From: Magicicada septendecula | Lineage: Eukaryota; Arthropoda; Insecta; Hemiptera; Cicadidae | Length of the DNA: 64,000 nt | Direction of reading: 5' to 3' | Assembly (NCBI GenBank): GCA_034769895.1 | Contig: CM068367.1 | Span: 707,452,885 to 707,516,884 of the forward strand | Shown here: one piece after another, positions 49,595 through 58,228 of the stretch | How positions within the stretch are numbered: the first letter of the stretch is position 1 | How the letters are laid out: every line of letters begins with the position of its first letter | Program-made: the position numbers and the translations under genes | Notes under the pieces: model-generated | Told to the model about the DNA's origin: nothing | Databases searched by the model: none | Seen by the model: only the letters and a program-made list of their open reading frames with translations

Positions 49595-49769
49595 CAGTGG
49601 AACCTCGATATAACACTCCTGTGATAAAACGCGACCCTTGATGTTATACTCATTTTTCACAGTCCCAGCAAATTAAATAGTTAAACTTGGGACCTTTATA
49701 TAAAGCGACCCTTGATATAAAGTGCTTTTTGGCCAGTCCGCAGAAGAGCGTTATATCAAGGTTTCACTG
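49595..49769. mobile_element. 175-bp MITE with Tigger/pogo-like ends
   Basis: The left end CAGTGGAACCTCGATATAAC and the right end, inverted, CAGTGAAACCTTGATATAAC match at 18 of 20 positions and are flanked by TA. An internal repeat CGACCCTTGATRT occurs twice. The element lies about 60 bp after the MetAP2 polyadenylation signal. Confidence 0.9.
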
Positions 49770-49771
49770 TA

Positions 49772-52080
49772 TTTGCTCTTTCACTGAACAAACTGTTTGG
49801 TGGGTGTAGGGGTATTTCTTTAATTTCGAAAATGAGCTGGAATGAACTTCCTTTGTAATGTCATATATATTATTCTGTTCAGATATAATTGTACAAATTT
49901 TGTCTGTTGTGCACACAAGGGTATATTTGATTATGTACAATAATGTACATGTATAGGGTATATTTGATTTGTACGTGCTCTGAAAATGTGTAAGTATTGT
50001 GTGTTCGCCTCACACTGGTGTCGTTACTTATATGTTGCGCTGACGTTTTCCGTAGCGATACTTCGAATTACCAGTACTCACGAGTGGAAACCTTACCTGT
50101 TCTTCAATAGGTGTTCATAAATCACGTGTGGCGCCAAATTGTTTAATTAAACAATTAAATTACAAAATAGGATGATTAAGCGTTCTCAGCTGTGGCGGTG
50201 TGGAGAATTCTAATTTATTCCCGTCTTCGTTCGACCTTCTTAATCGAGCCGTTATTTCGCCGAGTTTCTGACGTGAGCGCTTACCGTCACCCTAGTTTTT
50301 CGCTAAAATGCACAAATATTATAATACACTTTCCTATGGAATAAAGAACAGTGGTTACACTCTGTACTAGTTTATTTAATTGTGATTGGTAATTATTCAG
50401 TTTTACACAAATTTATATTTTGTTATTCAACAAATTTGCACCGGCAATTATTATAAGTCAAAAATCTCAAGGTTGGCGAAATGGCTTTGAACGAATTATT
50501 CAGTCAAACATGGCGACTGCTTGGTTTGTTTACAGTTAATTTCGTTCAGATCCTGGATTCTTGTGATTACAAAAGAAATATTAATAATGATTACAATAAA
50601 GTACAGTACCTTACATTAATTGTACTTAGATAATATAATGTGTAATTATAATTTGTTCCTGAAGTGTGGTAAAGTGTGTTTCAAAAGTTCGTAATTTTCA
50701 TACAGGTTATTTTTCTAGTTAACATAAATTTAGTGTTTTATTTTTTTAATAATCTTTGAAAGAAATAATATCATCAGTTTATAGTGAGAGTTCAGATTGC
50801 TGTGAGAAAAATTTAAAGAGAATTTATTTCAGAAATTCGGGTAATTTAGCAATACTAATCAAATCAGTCGACTTGAGATGAACTGTCATTCAGTTGAAAT
50901 GGATTGGGGTCTTCAATAGTCTTCAATCTTCAATTGTTTTGGAACTTAAGTACGTCTGGCATCTTTTTCATATTAGTTGTTGAAATTTATTAATTTAGAA
51001 TTTGTTAAATTGGTCCTGGGCATCAGTTGAATGTTCTAGTCCTTCATTAGTTTCTTACTTCTTCGTCTTTTCGAATTTAGATTACTTTCTAAACGTTTTA
51101 TATTAAAATGTTGGTCATTCACGGCCTGGCATCTATTCCTGTTGAGCGTCAAAAATGGAATAATAAATCCTAACAGAAAATTGATAAATAACGTTCCAAT
51201 TGTCATGGTAACTTATAGGTCCTGATTGGCTGAACTTGACTTAGTACCATTGTTATCATATTTGAATTTTTATTCAAAATTACTGTATATCTTCTGATTG
51301 CTATTATTCTTCCGTCTTCCTCTCTATGTATTAAATATTATCACTACTGTTCGTATTTTCGTTCAAAGATCATTTTGACATTCCACAAAGCTGGGTTTTC
51401 TTATGTATTATTGTTTGAACATTTATGTTGATATTATCTAATTACATTTCTTTCTTATTTTATGTCCTTAGTTTAACATTTATCTTTTAATACGATTCAC
51501 TAATTATCCTTGACTAGTTGCTTGCCTTGGATTTGCTAATATTCTTGTTAGTTTTTTACAATTTGTAGTTATTTGTTTTTTACAGTTAGGCATTTCATAG
51601 GCCTAAGTAGTAATTGGCCTTATTTACTTATTTTATACTAATTACTTATTAATTTACTCTCATACATGTTTTGTGTTGGTATTATAAATGATTTGTTTAC
51701 TTGTTGACTTGTTTTGGATCTGTTTTACAATTATTGAATGTGTTCATTAGTGTGTACATTATGGTTTGTTTATTATTTTCTAACTTATTTTGCCAGTGTT
51801 TATTATTGGGCAATTATTTACTATTCTTTATAAAATACAATATAACATTTAGGTTTATGGTATGTGTAATCCCTTCAGCCATATTCCTATTCATAGATTT
51901 AAACGAACAATTCTTTAACAGCTATTATGCAACGTTTGTTTATAATTTGTTTCATTCTTAATTATTTTTTGGGTGATAAACATCATCACACCATTCAACT
52001 TTCCTTATCTGACTATCCCTTAGAACACAGGGTGTTTATTGATTTTGCTTTTATGTTATTTTCTATATTTTTTCTTATAT
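49772..52080. other. AT-rich intergenic DNA
   Basis: No coding region is recognised. From about 50940 the + strand becomes T-rich, similar in composition to 58229-61400. Confidence 0.5.
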
Positions 52081-52544
52081 TGTAACTAGACTTTATATGG
52101 GGGTGTATTTAATATATCTGTAAGTCGTTCTATCTTCATATAGTATATGTGTGGTTGTCGAGCGTTTGTTAACTCGCTCGTTGGGTTCGTGGTATAGTAT
52201 GTGTGTATGATTGAAGTTATTAATAATTTCAATAAATTCTGTCACTGTTATCTGCGTGTAGCAAGTCGAATTGTACCTTCTCTTACCATTTACGGGTAAA
52301 CCGTATCTCTCACCGTTTGGTTTGAATATTGCCGCCTCGCCACCTGATTGGCGCACGCCTTTCTGCAGTGTCGACTTGGCTAACGTCTTGTTTTGAGGTT
52401 TTCACTTCAATAAATTTTTATTTATTATCTTAATTTACTCGAATCAAACATACAGTGTTGCAGAATAAGAATATTTATTAACACTTTGATAGGTTTCAAT
52501 TATTTAGTAGTACATTAATTTTATTTTTAGCACCGGCTATTACA
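52081..52544 (-). repeat. 3' LTR (left copy)
   Basis: It begins TGTAACTAG on the + strand. 52096-52377 is closely similar to 63640-64000. The upper limit at 52544 is a guess from ATTACA (TGTAAT on the - strand), which gives TG...CA ends. An 87-codon - strand frame in it (MRQSGGEAAIFKPNGERYGL) is conserved in the other copy, but only because the LTRs are near-identical. Confidence 0.6.
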
Positions 52545-52975
52545 GTTGCTCAGTTGGCATGCTCAGTTCCAATGTTTTGTATACACACCGTCTTGACGGT
52601 TATCGTAGGTTTACAATTAAAATGGTTTTACTCAGGGGTGTTAATAAGTCCTTTTGGCTACAGAAATATTTGACTACGGCTAAAATACACAAATTTATAA
52701 TAATCCTTAATACTAGGTACACAAAAAAATCAATATTTTAATACATTCGAGTGAGTAATCATCAATGAGATTTAGTAAAATTTTTGGTTAGGATTTGTCT
52801 ATTAGAAATGTTTGTTAACTATTTATTATATCTCAATTTTAATAATTATCATCTGATTAAAGTTCAAATAGTGATGTTACTAATACCTTCAGTTCTAAAT
52901 CAGAATAGTGATCAGTGAAGTGAAAATTGTTGTTTATTATTTTTGATAGAAAAATTTGGAATTCGTTTAATGGGA

Positions 52976-53087
52976 TTATTGTTTATACTCATCAATTTTC
53001 GATGGAGCTTCTGCGATGCCGTCTTCTTCTTCCGGATGGATCCAGTCGTCTTCTATTCTTCGGAATCTCATTAATCTCGTCCAGACG
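52976..53087 (-). pseudogene. Acidic ORF end next to the PLE palindrome
   Basis: Immediately outside the left palindrome arm the - strand reads MRFRRIEDDWIHPEEED, then GIAEAPSKIDEYKQ and TAA at 52976. It could be the C-terminal end of the host LTR element's last gene, cut off by the PLE insertion. No family is recognised; the frame also continues by chance into the PLE arm. Confidence 0.3.
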
Positions 53088-53141
53088 GTTTTTGTGACCA
53101 TAAAATAGTTTTTGTGATTTCCACTCGTCAATTTATTAAAA

Positions 53142-53196
53142 TTATAAAACCATGACAGCTGTTTCGGCAACACAGTGCCTTCATCAGATGGTATAA
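53142..53196 (-). ncRNA. Hammerhead ribozyme, left PLE arm
   Basis: Exact mirror of the right-arm motif (58129-58183), in sense with the - strand PLE ORF and 135-189 nt after its stop codon. The expected cleavage would fall between 53154 and 53153. See the right-arm entry for the fold. Confidence 0.7.
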
Positions 53197-53330
53197 GCTG
53201 ACTAATTTTCGTACAAACAATACAGAATATAAAATATAATACAAGTGCTGTTGTATAGAGAGCGATAGTAATCTCGTGTCAATAAGATTTATACACATTA
53301 CACAAATATATAACATAACATATACCAAGT

Positions 53331-55643
53331 CTATTTATACAAATTAAGCAGAGGCGAGCTATTTAGATCTAACTGATCATTTAATAATACATTTAAATAT
53401 TTGTGTTTATTAATTTCAAGGGTTTCTAATAAATCAAGCTTTGGACCTTTATCAGATAAATGTAAAATTTCAAAATTGTCATTATAACTATGGTCTTTTT
53501 CTAACAAGTGATTTGCATAATTTGATTTGCCATCATTATATCTAAAACTATAATTGTGACCATACATTCTTTTTTCGAAAGATCTACCTGTCTGTCCGAT
53601 ATACACTTTATTACAAGACCCACAGGATAATTTGTATACACCAGACTTTTGCAGTTTATCTGTTTTACTCTTATTATTTTTAATATATTTTCCCAAAGAA
53701 GACTGCGTCTTAAAAGCTATATTTACATTCCTTTGCGTGAAATATTTACCAATATTATCAGAAACAGAACCTATGTAAGTGAGAGCGTGATATCTTTTAA
53801 TCTGTGTTGAGGGAGGGTAAACTAGTTTTAAAGCTTGTGAATAAAATTTTTTGTTTAACAAGTGATCTATGAGGCTAGGTTGGTAACCATTGTTGACAGC
53901 TATTTGTTTAATAATGTTAAGTTCTGATTGGAAATTTGAGTCTGATAACGGAATACTAACTAGTCTGTGGATAAAACTGTGAAAAGCAGCCAATTTATGT
54001 GAGTATGGATGTGTGGAAGTAATGTGTATTGTCATATCTGTATGTGTAGGCTTATGAAAAATACCGAAGTCTAATTTATTATTGCATTTTGTTATTGTAA
54101 GGTCTAAAAAATTGATACTATTGTTATCTTCTAATTCTAAGGTAAAGCTAATATTTTTGTGTAAATTGTTAATAAAATTAAGAAAGATCTGTAATTGTCT
54201 ACGTGTACCTAGAAAAATTGCTAAAATATCATCCACATATCTATACCAAAAAATAAACAATTTGAAATAAGGGTGTGCTCTAATTTTAGTTTCTATGTAC
54301 TCCATAAAGATTTCAGCTGCCAAAGGGCTAAGTGGATTTCCCATTGCAAGCCCTTCTTTGCCAATATAGATCTTTCCATTAAATTCAAAGTAGTTTTGAT
54401 TTAGGCAAACCTTCAGTAAATTCAAGATATCCTCTCTCATAAAGGGGTTATTACAATTTTCAATTAATAATTTTTCTACAATATCTATTACATCAGTCGG
54501 TGGAATACTCGGAAACAAATTTTTCACATCAAATGATAATAAAACAGCTTTGTCTGGGATATGTGAATCTTTAATTCTGTTAATTAAGTCTAGTGAATTT
54601 TTAATACTACGTGTTGACTGAAATTTGCATTGTGTTTGTATAATCTTAATTAGTCTTTTAGATAATTTAACAGAAGGAGCAGTTACATATGATACCACTG
54701 GTCTAATTGGATGGTTATCCTTATACAATTTAATTAAAGAGTAAAGCTTTGGTGGCTGAGGATTCATTACTGATAAAAAATCCAAATCTCGATTATCAAA
54801 GAAAGAACAATTCTTTATAGCCTGTTTAACATCTATTTGAAATTTAAAAGTCGGGTTAGTATCAATGGGTTCAAAAGAGTTCAAACATTCAAGTGTCTTG
54901 TTTACATATTCGCCTTTGTCGATAGCAATAACAGTATTGCCCTTGTCAGCGCGGGTAAATATTATATTATTAACTACAGATTTTCTCTTAATTGAATTAA
55001 TAGTTAGTCTATTTTTATTGTTAAATGGTAGAGTCTTAATTTGTTTAGCATAAAGAGAAGTTAATTTATCCGCTACAATGTATTTGTTCAATGGTATTGA
55101 TTCGGAATTTTCATGAAATTTATTGTACTTATTACAAGCTAAATCACAATCCACACCTAAAATTTCAAACTCCTTTTTATAATTTGACGGTTGTATATTA
55201 TATTTGAAACCCTTTTCGATCAGTTTAGTTTCAAAACTATTAAAAGTTACGTTGGTCAAATTCATAAAACGTTGATAAAATATATGGTTAGAAAATTTGT
55301 TATTATGCCTGCATTGTCTATTATAATAATTACCGCTATTACTAACCTTAAACATTTTCAACTTGTTTAACTTACGTAACTGATTTAAGTATTTATTATG
55401 AATAATTCTTTGAACATCATTTCGCACTTTACGGTCTAGCAAGTCAAATTCTATATTATGCAATCTACGTAATAATTCTGTATGTATAAACTTAAGGTAA
55501 ATATTACAAACGTCTCTTTTATTGTATTGAATCTTCATGTCGTATAACATCCATTTTCTAATGCCAGCTTCAACCCCTTTTATCGCTGATAAACTATTGT
55601 TGTTCGTCTTCAAACTCATGTAATGTGGTGTTAAGTTGTCCAT
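53331..55643 (-). CDS. Penelope-like element RT-endonuclease, intact YVDD
   Basis: A 770-codon ORF starting MDNLTPHYMS. The RT domain shows FTRADKGNTVIAIDK (about 229-243), KLYSLIKLYKDNHPIRPVVS (299-318), the first catalytic Asp in LSFDVKNLFPSIP (Asp 372), GLAMGNPLSPLAAE (431-444) and YVDD at 469-472. The C-terminus is a GIY-YIG nuclease: GVYKLSCGSCNKVYIGQTGR (668-687), Arg 692, His 696 and Glu 740/743, with the CxxC of the PLE-type zinc motif. The protein would nick DNA and prime cDNA synthesis. No stop or frameshift is present, so it could be active. It diverges from its partner across a 14-nt spacer, leaving no room for its own upstream promoter. Confidence 0.95.
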   Translation of the reverse strand: MDNLTPHYMSLKTNNNSLSAIKGVEAGIRKWMLYDMKIQYNKRDVCNIYLKFIHTELLRRLHNIEFDLLDRKVRNDVQRIIHNKYLNQLRKLNKLKMFKVSNSGNYYNRQCRHNNKFSNHIFYQRFMNLTNVTFNSFETKLIEKGFKYNIQPSNYKKEFEILGVDCDLACNKYNKFHENSESIPLNKYIVADKLTSLYAKQIKTLPFNNKNRLTINSIKRKSVVNNIIFTRADKGNTVIAIDKGEYVNKTLECLNSFEPIDTNPTFKFQIDVKQAIKNCSFFDNRDLDFLSVMNPQPPKLYSLIKLYKDNHPIRPVVSYVTAPSVKLSKRLIKIIQTQCKFQSTRSIKNSLDLINRIKDSHIPDKAVLLSFDVKNLFPSIPPTDVIDIVEKLLIENCNNPFMREDILNLLKVCLNQNYFEFNGKIYIGKEGLAMGNPLSPLAAEIFMEYIETKIRAHPYFKLFIFWYRYVDDILAIFLGTRRQLQIFLNFINNLHKNISFTLELEDNNSINFLDLTITKCNNKLDFGIFHKPTHTDMTIHITSTHPYSHKLAAFHSFIHRLVSIPLSDSNFQSELNIIKQIAVNNGYQPSLIDHLLNKKFYSQALKLVYPPSTQIKRYHALTYIGSVSDNIGKYFTQRNVNIAFKTQSSLGKYIKNNKSKTDKLQKSGVYKLSCGSCNKVYIGQTGRSFEKRMYGHNYSFRYNDGKSNYANHLLEKDHSYNDNFEILHLSDKGPKLDLLETLEINKHKYLNVLLNDQLDLNSSPLLNLYK

Positions 55644-55655
55644 TAAGCACTTTTT

Positions 55656-55669
55656 GAAGAAATGTGCTT
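55656..55669. other. Spacer at the palindrome centre
   Basis: 14 nt (GAAGAAATGTGCTT). Its last part, GTGCTTA, is repeated at the start of the right arm (AAGTGCTTA), a microhomology that could reflect template switching at the junction. Confidence 0.9.
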
Positions 55670-55681
55670 AAAAAGTGCTTA

Positions 55682-57994
55682 ATGGACAACTTAACACCAC
55701 ATTACATGAGTTTGAAGACGAACAACAATAGTTTATCAGCGATAAAAGGGGTTGAAGCTGGCATTAGAAAATGGATGTTATACGACATGAAGATTCAATA
55801 CAATAAAAGAGACGTTTGTAATATTTACCTTAAGTTTATACATACAGAATTATTACGTAGATTGCATAATATAGAATTTGACTTGCTAGACCGTAAAGTG
55901 CGAAATGATGTTCAAAGAATTATTCATAATAAATACTTAAATCAGTTACGTAAGTTAAACAAGTTGAAAATGTTCAAGGTTAGTAATAGCGGTAATTATT
56001 ATAATAGACAATGCGGGCATAATAACAAATTTTCTAACCATATATTTTATCAACGTTTTATGAATTTGACCAACGTAACTTTTAATAGTTTTGAAACTAA
56101 ACTGATCGAAAAGGGTTTCAAATATAATATACAACCGTCAAATTATAAAAAGGAGTTTGAAATTTTAGGTGTGGATTGTGAGTTAGCTTGTAATAAGTAC
56201 AATAAATTTCATGAAAATTCCGAATCAATACCATTGAACAAATACATTGTAGCGGATAAATTAACTTCTCTTTATGCTAAACAAATTAAGACTCTACCAT
56301 TTAACAATAAAAATAGACTAACTATTAATTCAATTAAGAGAAAATCTGTAGTTAATAATATAATATTTACCCGCGCTGACAAGGGCAATACTGTTATTGC
56401 TATCGACAAAGGCGAATATGTAAACAAGACACTTGAATGTTTGAACTCTTTTGAACCCATTGATACTAACCCGACTTTTAAATTTCAAATAGATGTTAAA
56501 CAGGCTATAAAGAATTGTTCTTTCTTTGATAATCGAGATTTGGATTTTTTATCAGTAATGAATCCTCAGCCACCAAAGCTTTACTCTTTAATTAAATTGC
56601 ATAAGGATAACCATCCAATTAGACCAGTGGTATCATATGTAACTGCTCCTTCTGTTAAATTATCTAAAAGACTAATTAAGATTATACAAACACAATGCAA
56701 ATTTCAGTCAACACGTAGTATTAAAAATTCACTAGACTTAATTAACAGAATTAAAGATTCACATATCCCAGACAAAGCTGTTTTATTATCATTTGATGTG
56801 AAAAATTTGTTTCCGAGTATTCCACCGACTGATGTAATAGATATTGTAGAAAAATTATTAATTGAAAATTGTAATAACCCCTTTATGAGAGAGGATATCT
56901 TGAATTTACTGAAGGTTTGCCTTAATCAAAACTACTTTGAATTTAATGGAAAGATCTATATTGGCAAAGAAGGGCTTGCAATGGGAAATCCACTTAGCCC
57001 TTTGGCAGCTGAAATCTTTATGGAGTACATAGAAACTAAAATTAGAGCACACCCTTATTTCAAATTGTTTATTTTTTGGTATAGATATGTGGACAATATT
57101 TTAGCAATTTTTCTAGGTACACGTAGACAATTACAGATCTTTCTTAATTTTATTAACAATTTACACAAAAATATTAGCTTTACCTTAGAATTAGAAGATA
57201 ACAATAGTATCAATTTTTTAGACCTTACAATAACAAAATGCAATAATAAATTAGACTTCGGTATTTTTCATAAGCCTACACATACAGATATGACAATACA
57301 CATTACTTCCACACATCCATACTCACATAAATTGGCTGCTTTTCACAGTTTTATCCACAGACTAGTTAGTATTCCGTTATCAGACTCAAATTTCCAATCA
57401 GAACTTAACATTATTAAACAAATAGCTGTCAACAATGGTTACCAACCTAGCCTCATAGATCACTTGTTAAACAAAAAATTTTATTCACAAGCTTTAAAAC
57501 TAGTTTACCCTCCCTCAACACAGATTAAAAGATATCACACTCTCACTTACATAGGTTCTGTTTCTGATAATATTGGTAAATATTTCACGCAAAGGAATGT
57601 AAATATAGCTTTTAAGACGCAGTCTTCTTTGGGAAAATATATTAAAAATAATAAGAGTAAAACAGATAAACTGCAAAAGTCTGGTGTATACAAATTATCC
57701 TGTGGGTCTTGTAATAAAGTGTATATCGGACAGACAGGTAGATCTTTCGAAAAAAGAATGTATGGTCACAATTATAGTTTTAGATATAATGATGGCAAAT
57801 CAAATTATGCAAATCACTTGTTAGAAAAAGACCATAGTTATAATGACAATTTTGAAATTTTACATTTATCTGATAAAGGTCCAAAGCTTGATTTATTAGA
57901 AACCCTTGAAATTAATAAACACAAATATTTAAATGTATTATTAAATGATCAGTTAGATCTAAATAGCTCGCCTCTGCTTAATTTGTATAAATAG
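55682..57994 (+). CDS. Penelope-like element RT-endonuclease, YVDN variant
   Basis: Same 770-codon protein as the - strand copy. The frame is open from 55664, but the start equivalent to the partner is the ATG at 55682. Five residues differ from the partner: R112G, D167E, Y307H, D472N and A620T (partner first, this copy second). D472N converts the RT box YVDD to YVDN, through codons GAC AAT here against GAT GAT in the partner. The second Asp of this box is normally needed for polymerisation, so the RT of this copy is probably inactive or impaired. The GIY-YIG domain is unchanged. Confidence 0.95.
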   Translation: MDNLTPHYMSLKTNNNSLSAIKGVEAGIRKWMLYDMKIQYNKRDVCNIYLKFIHTELLRRLHNIEFDLLDRKVRNDVQRIIHNKYLNQLRKLNKLKMFKVSNSGNYYNRQCGHNNKFSNHIFYQRFMNLTNVTFNSFETKLIEKGFKYNIQPSNYKKEFEILGVDCELACNKYNKFHENSESIPLNKYIVADKLTSLYAKQIKTLPFNNKNRLTINSIKRKSVVNNIIFTRADKGNTVIAIDKGEYVNKTLECLNSFEPIDTNPTFKFQIDVKQAIKNCSFFDNRDLDFLSVMNPQPPKLYSLIKLHKDNHPIRPVVSYVTAPSVKLSKRLIKIIQTQCKFQSTRSIKNSLDLINRIKDSHIPDKAVLLSFDVKNLFPSIPPTDVIDIVEKLLIENCNNPFMREDILNLLKVCLNQNYFEFNGKIYIGKEGLAMGNPLSPLAAEIFMEYIETKIRAHPYFKLFIFWYRYVDNILAIFLGTRRQLQIFLNFINNLHKNISFTLELEDNNSINFLDLTITKCNNKLDFGIFHKPTHTDMTIHITSTHPYSHKLAAFHSFIHRLVSIPLSDSNFQSELNIIKQIAVNNGYQPSLIDHLLNKKFYSQALKLVYPPSTQIKRYHTLTYIGSVSDNIGKYFTQRNVNIAFKTQSSLGKYIKNNKSKTDKLQKSGVYKLSCGSCNKVYIGQTGRSFEKRMYGHNYSFRYNDGKSNYANHLLEKDHSYNDNFEILHLSDKGPKLDLLETLEINKHKYLNVLLNDQLDLNSSPLLNLYK

Positions 57995-58128
57995 ACTTGG
58001 TATATGTTATGTTATATATTTGTGTAATGTGTATAAATCTTATTGACACGAGATTACTATCGCTCTCTATACAACAGCACTTGTATTATATTTTATATTC
58101 TGTATTGTTTGTACGAAAATTAGTCAGC

Positions 58129-58183
58129 TTATACCATCTGATGAAGGCACTGTGTTGCCGAAACAGCTGTCATGGTTTTATAA
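58129..58183 (+). ncRNA. Hammerhead ribozyme, right PLE arm
   Basis: Stem I: ACCAT (58133-58137) with ATGGT (58172-58176), extended by TTAT (58129-58132) with ATAA (58080-83 of the next hundred: 58180-58183) after a TTT bulge. Core CTGATGA (58138-58144), one extra A, stem II GGCA/TGCC (58146-58149, 58156-58159) with loop CTGTGT, GAAA (58160-58163), short stem III closed by AC/GT around AGCT, then C58171 as cleavage base. All core residues match. The extra A between CTGATGA and stem II is a deviation from the textbook minimal form. Hammerheads are known from PLE terminal repeats. Confidence 0.75.
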
Positions 58184-58228
58184 TTTTAATAAATTGACGA
58201 GTGGAAATCACAAAAACTATTTTATGGT

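Larger units (their letters stand above)
53097..58228. repeat. 5.1-kb palindrome: head-to-head PLE dimer
   Basis: Left arm 53097-55655 and right arm 55670-58228 are each 2559 bp, with a 14-nt spacer (GAAGAAATGTGCTT). Base p in the left arm pairs with base 111325-p in the right one throughout; ORF starts (55643/55682) and stops (53331/57994) map exactly, so there is no net indel between the arms. Outside the arms the flanks differ at once (GTTTTTGTG on the left, TTTATTTT on the right). Each arm carries a complete PLE ORF reading outward and a hammerhead motif near the outer end. Confidence 0.95.

Noticed and set aside
52093..52356. An 87-codon - strand ORF repeated at 63743-63979
   Set aside because: It lies inside the LTR; the conservation follows from LTR identity. 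No family recognised, so not called as a gene.
54082..54270. Mirrored 62-66 codon ORFs on the opposite strand of the PLE genes and after their stops
   Set aside because: Antisense or 3' UTR shadows that occur twice only because of the palindrome.
53097..58228. Interpreting the PLE pair as an inverted-repeat DNA transposon
   Set aside because: The arms contain RT and GIY-YIG motifs and hammerheads of Penelope-like elements, and no DDE transposase; the inversion is a dimer of whole retroelements.
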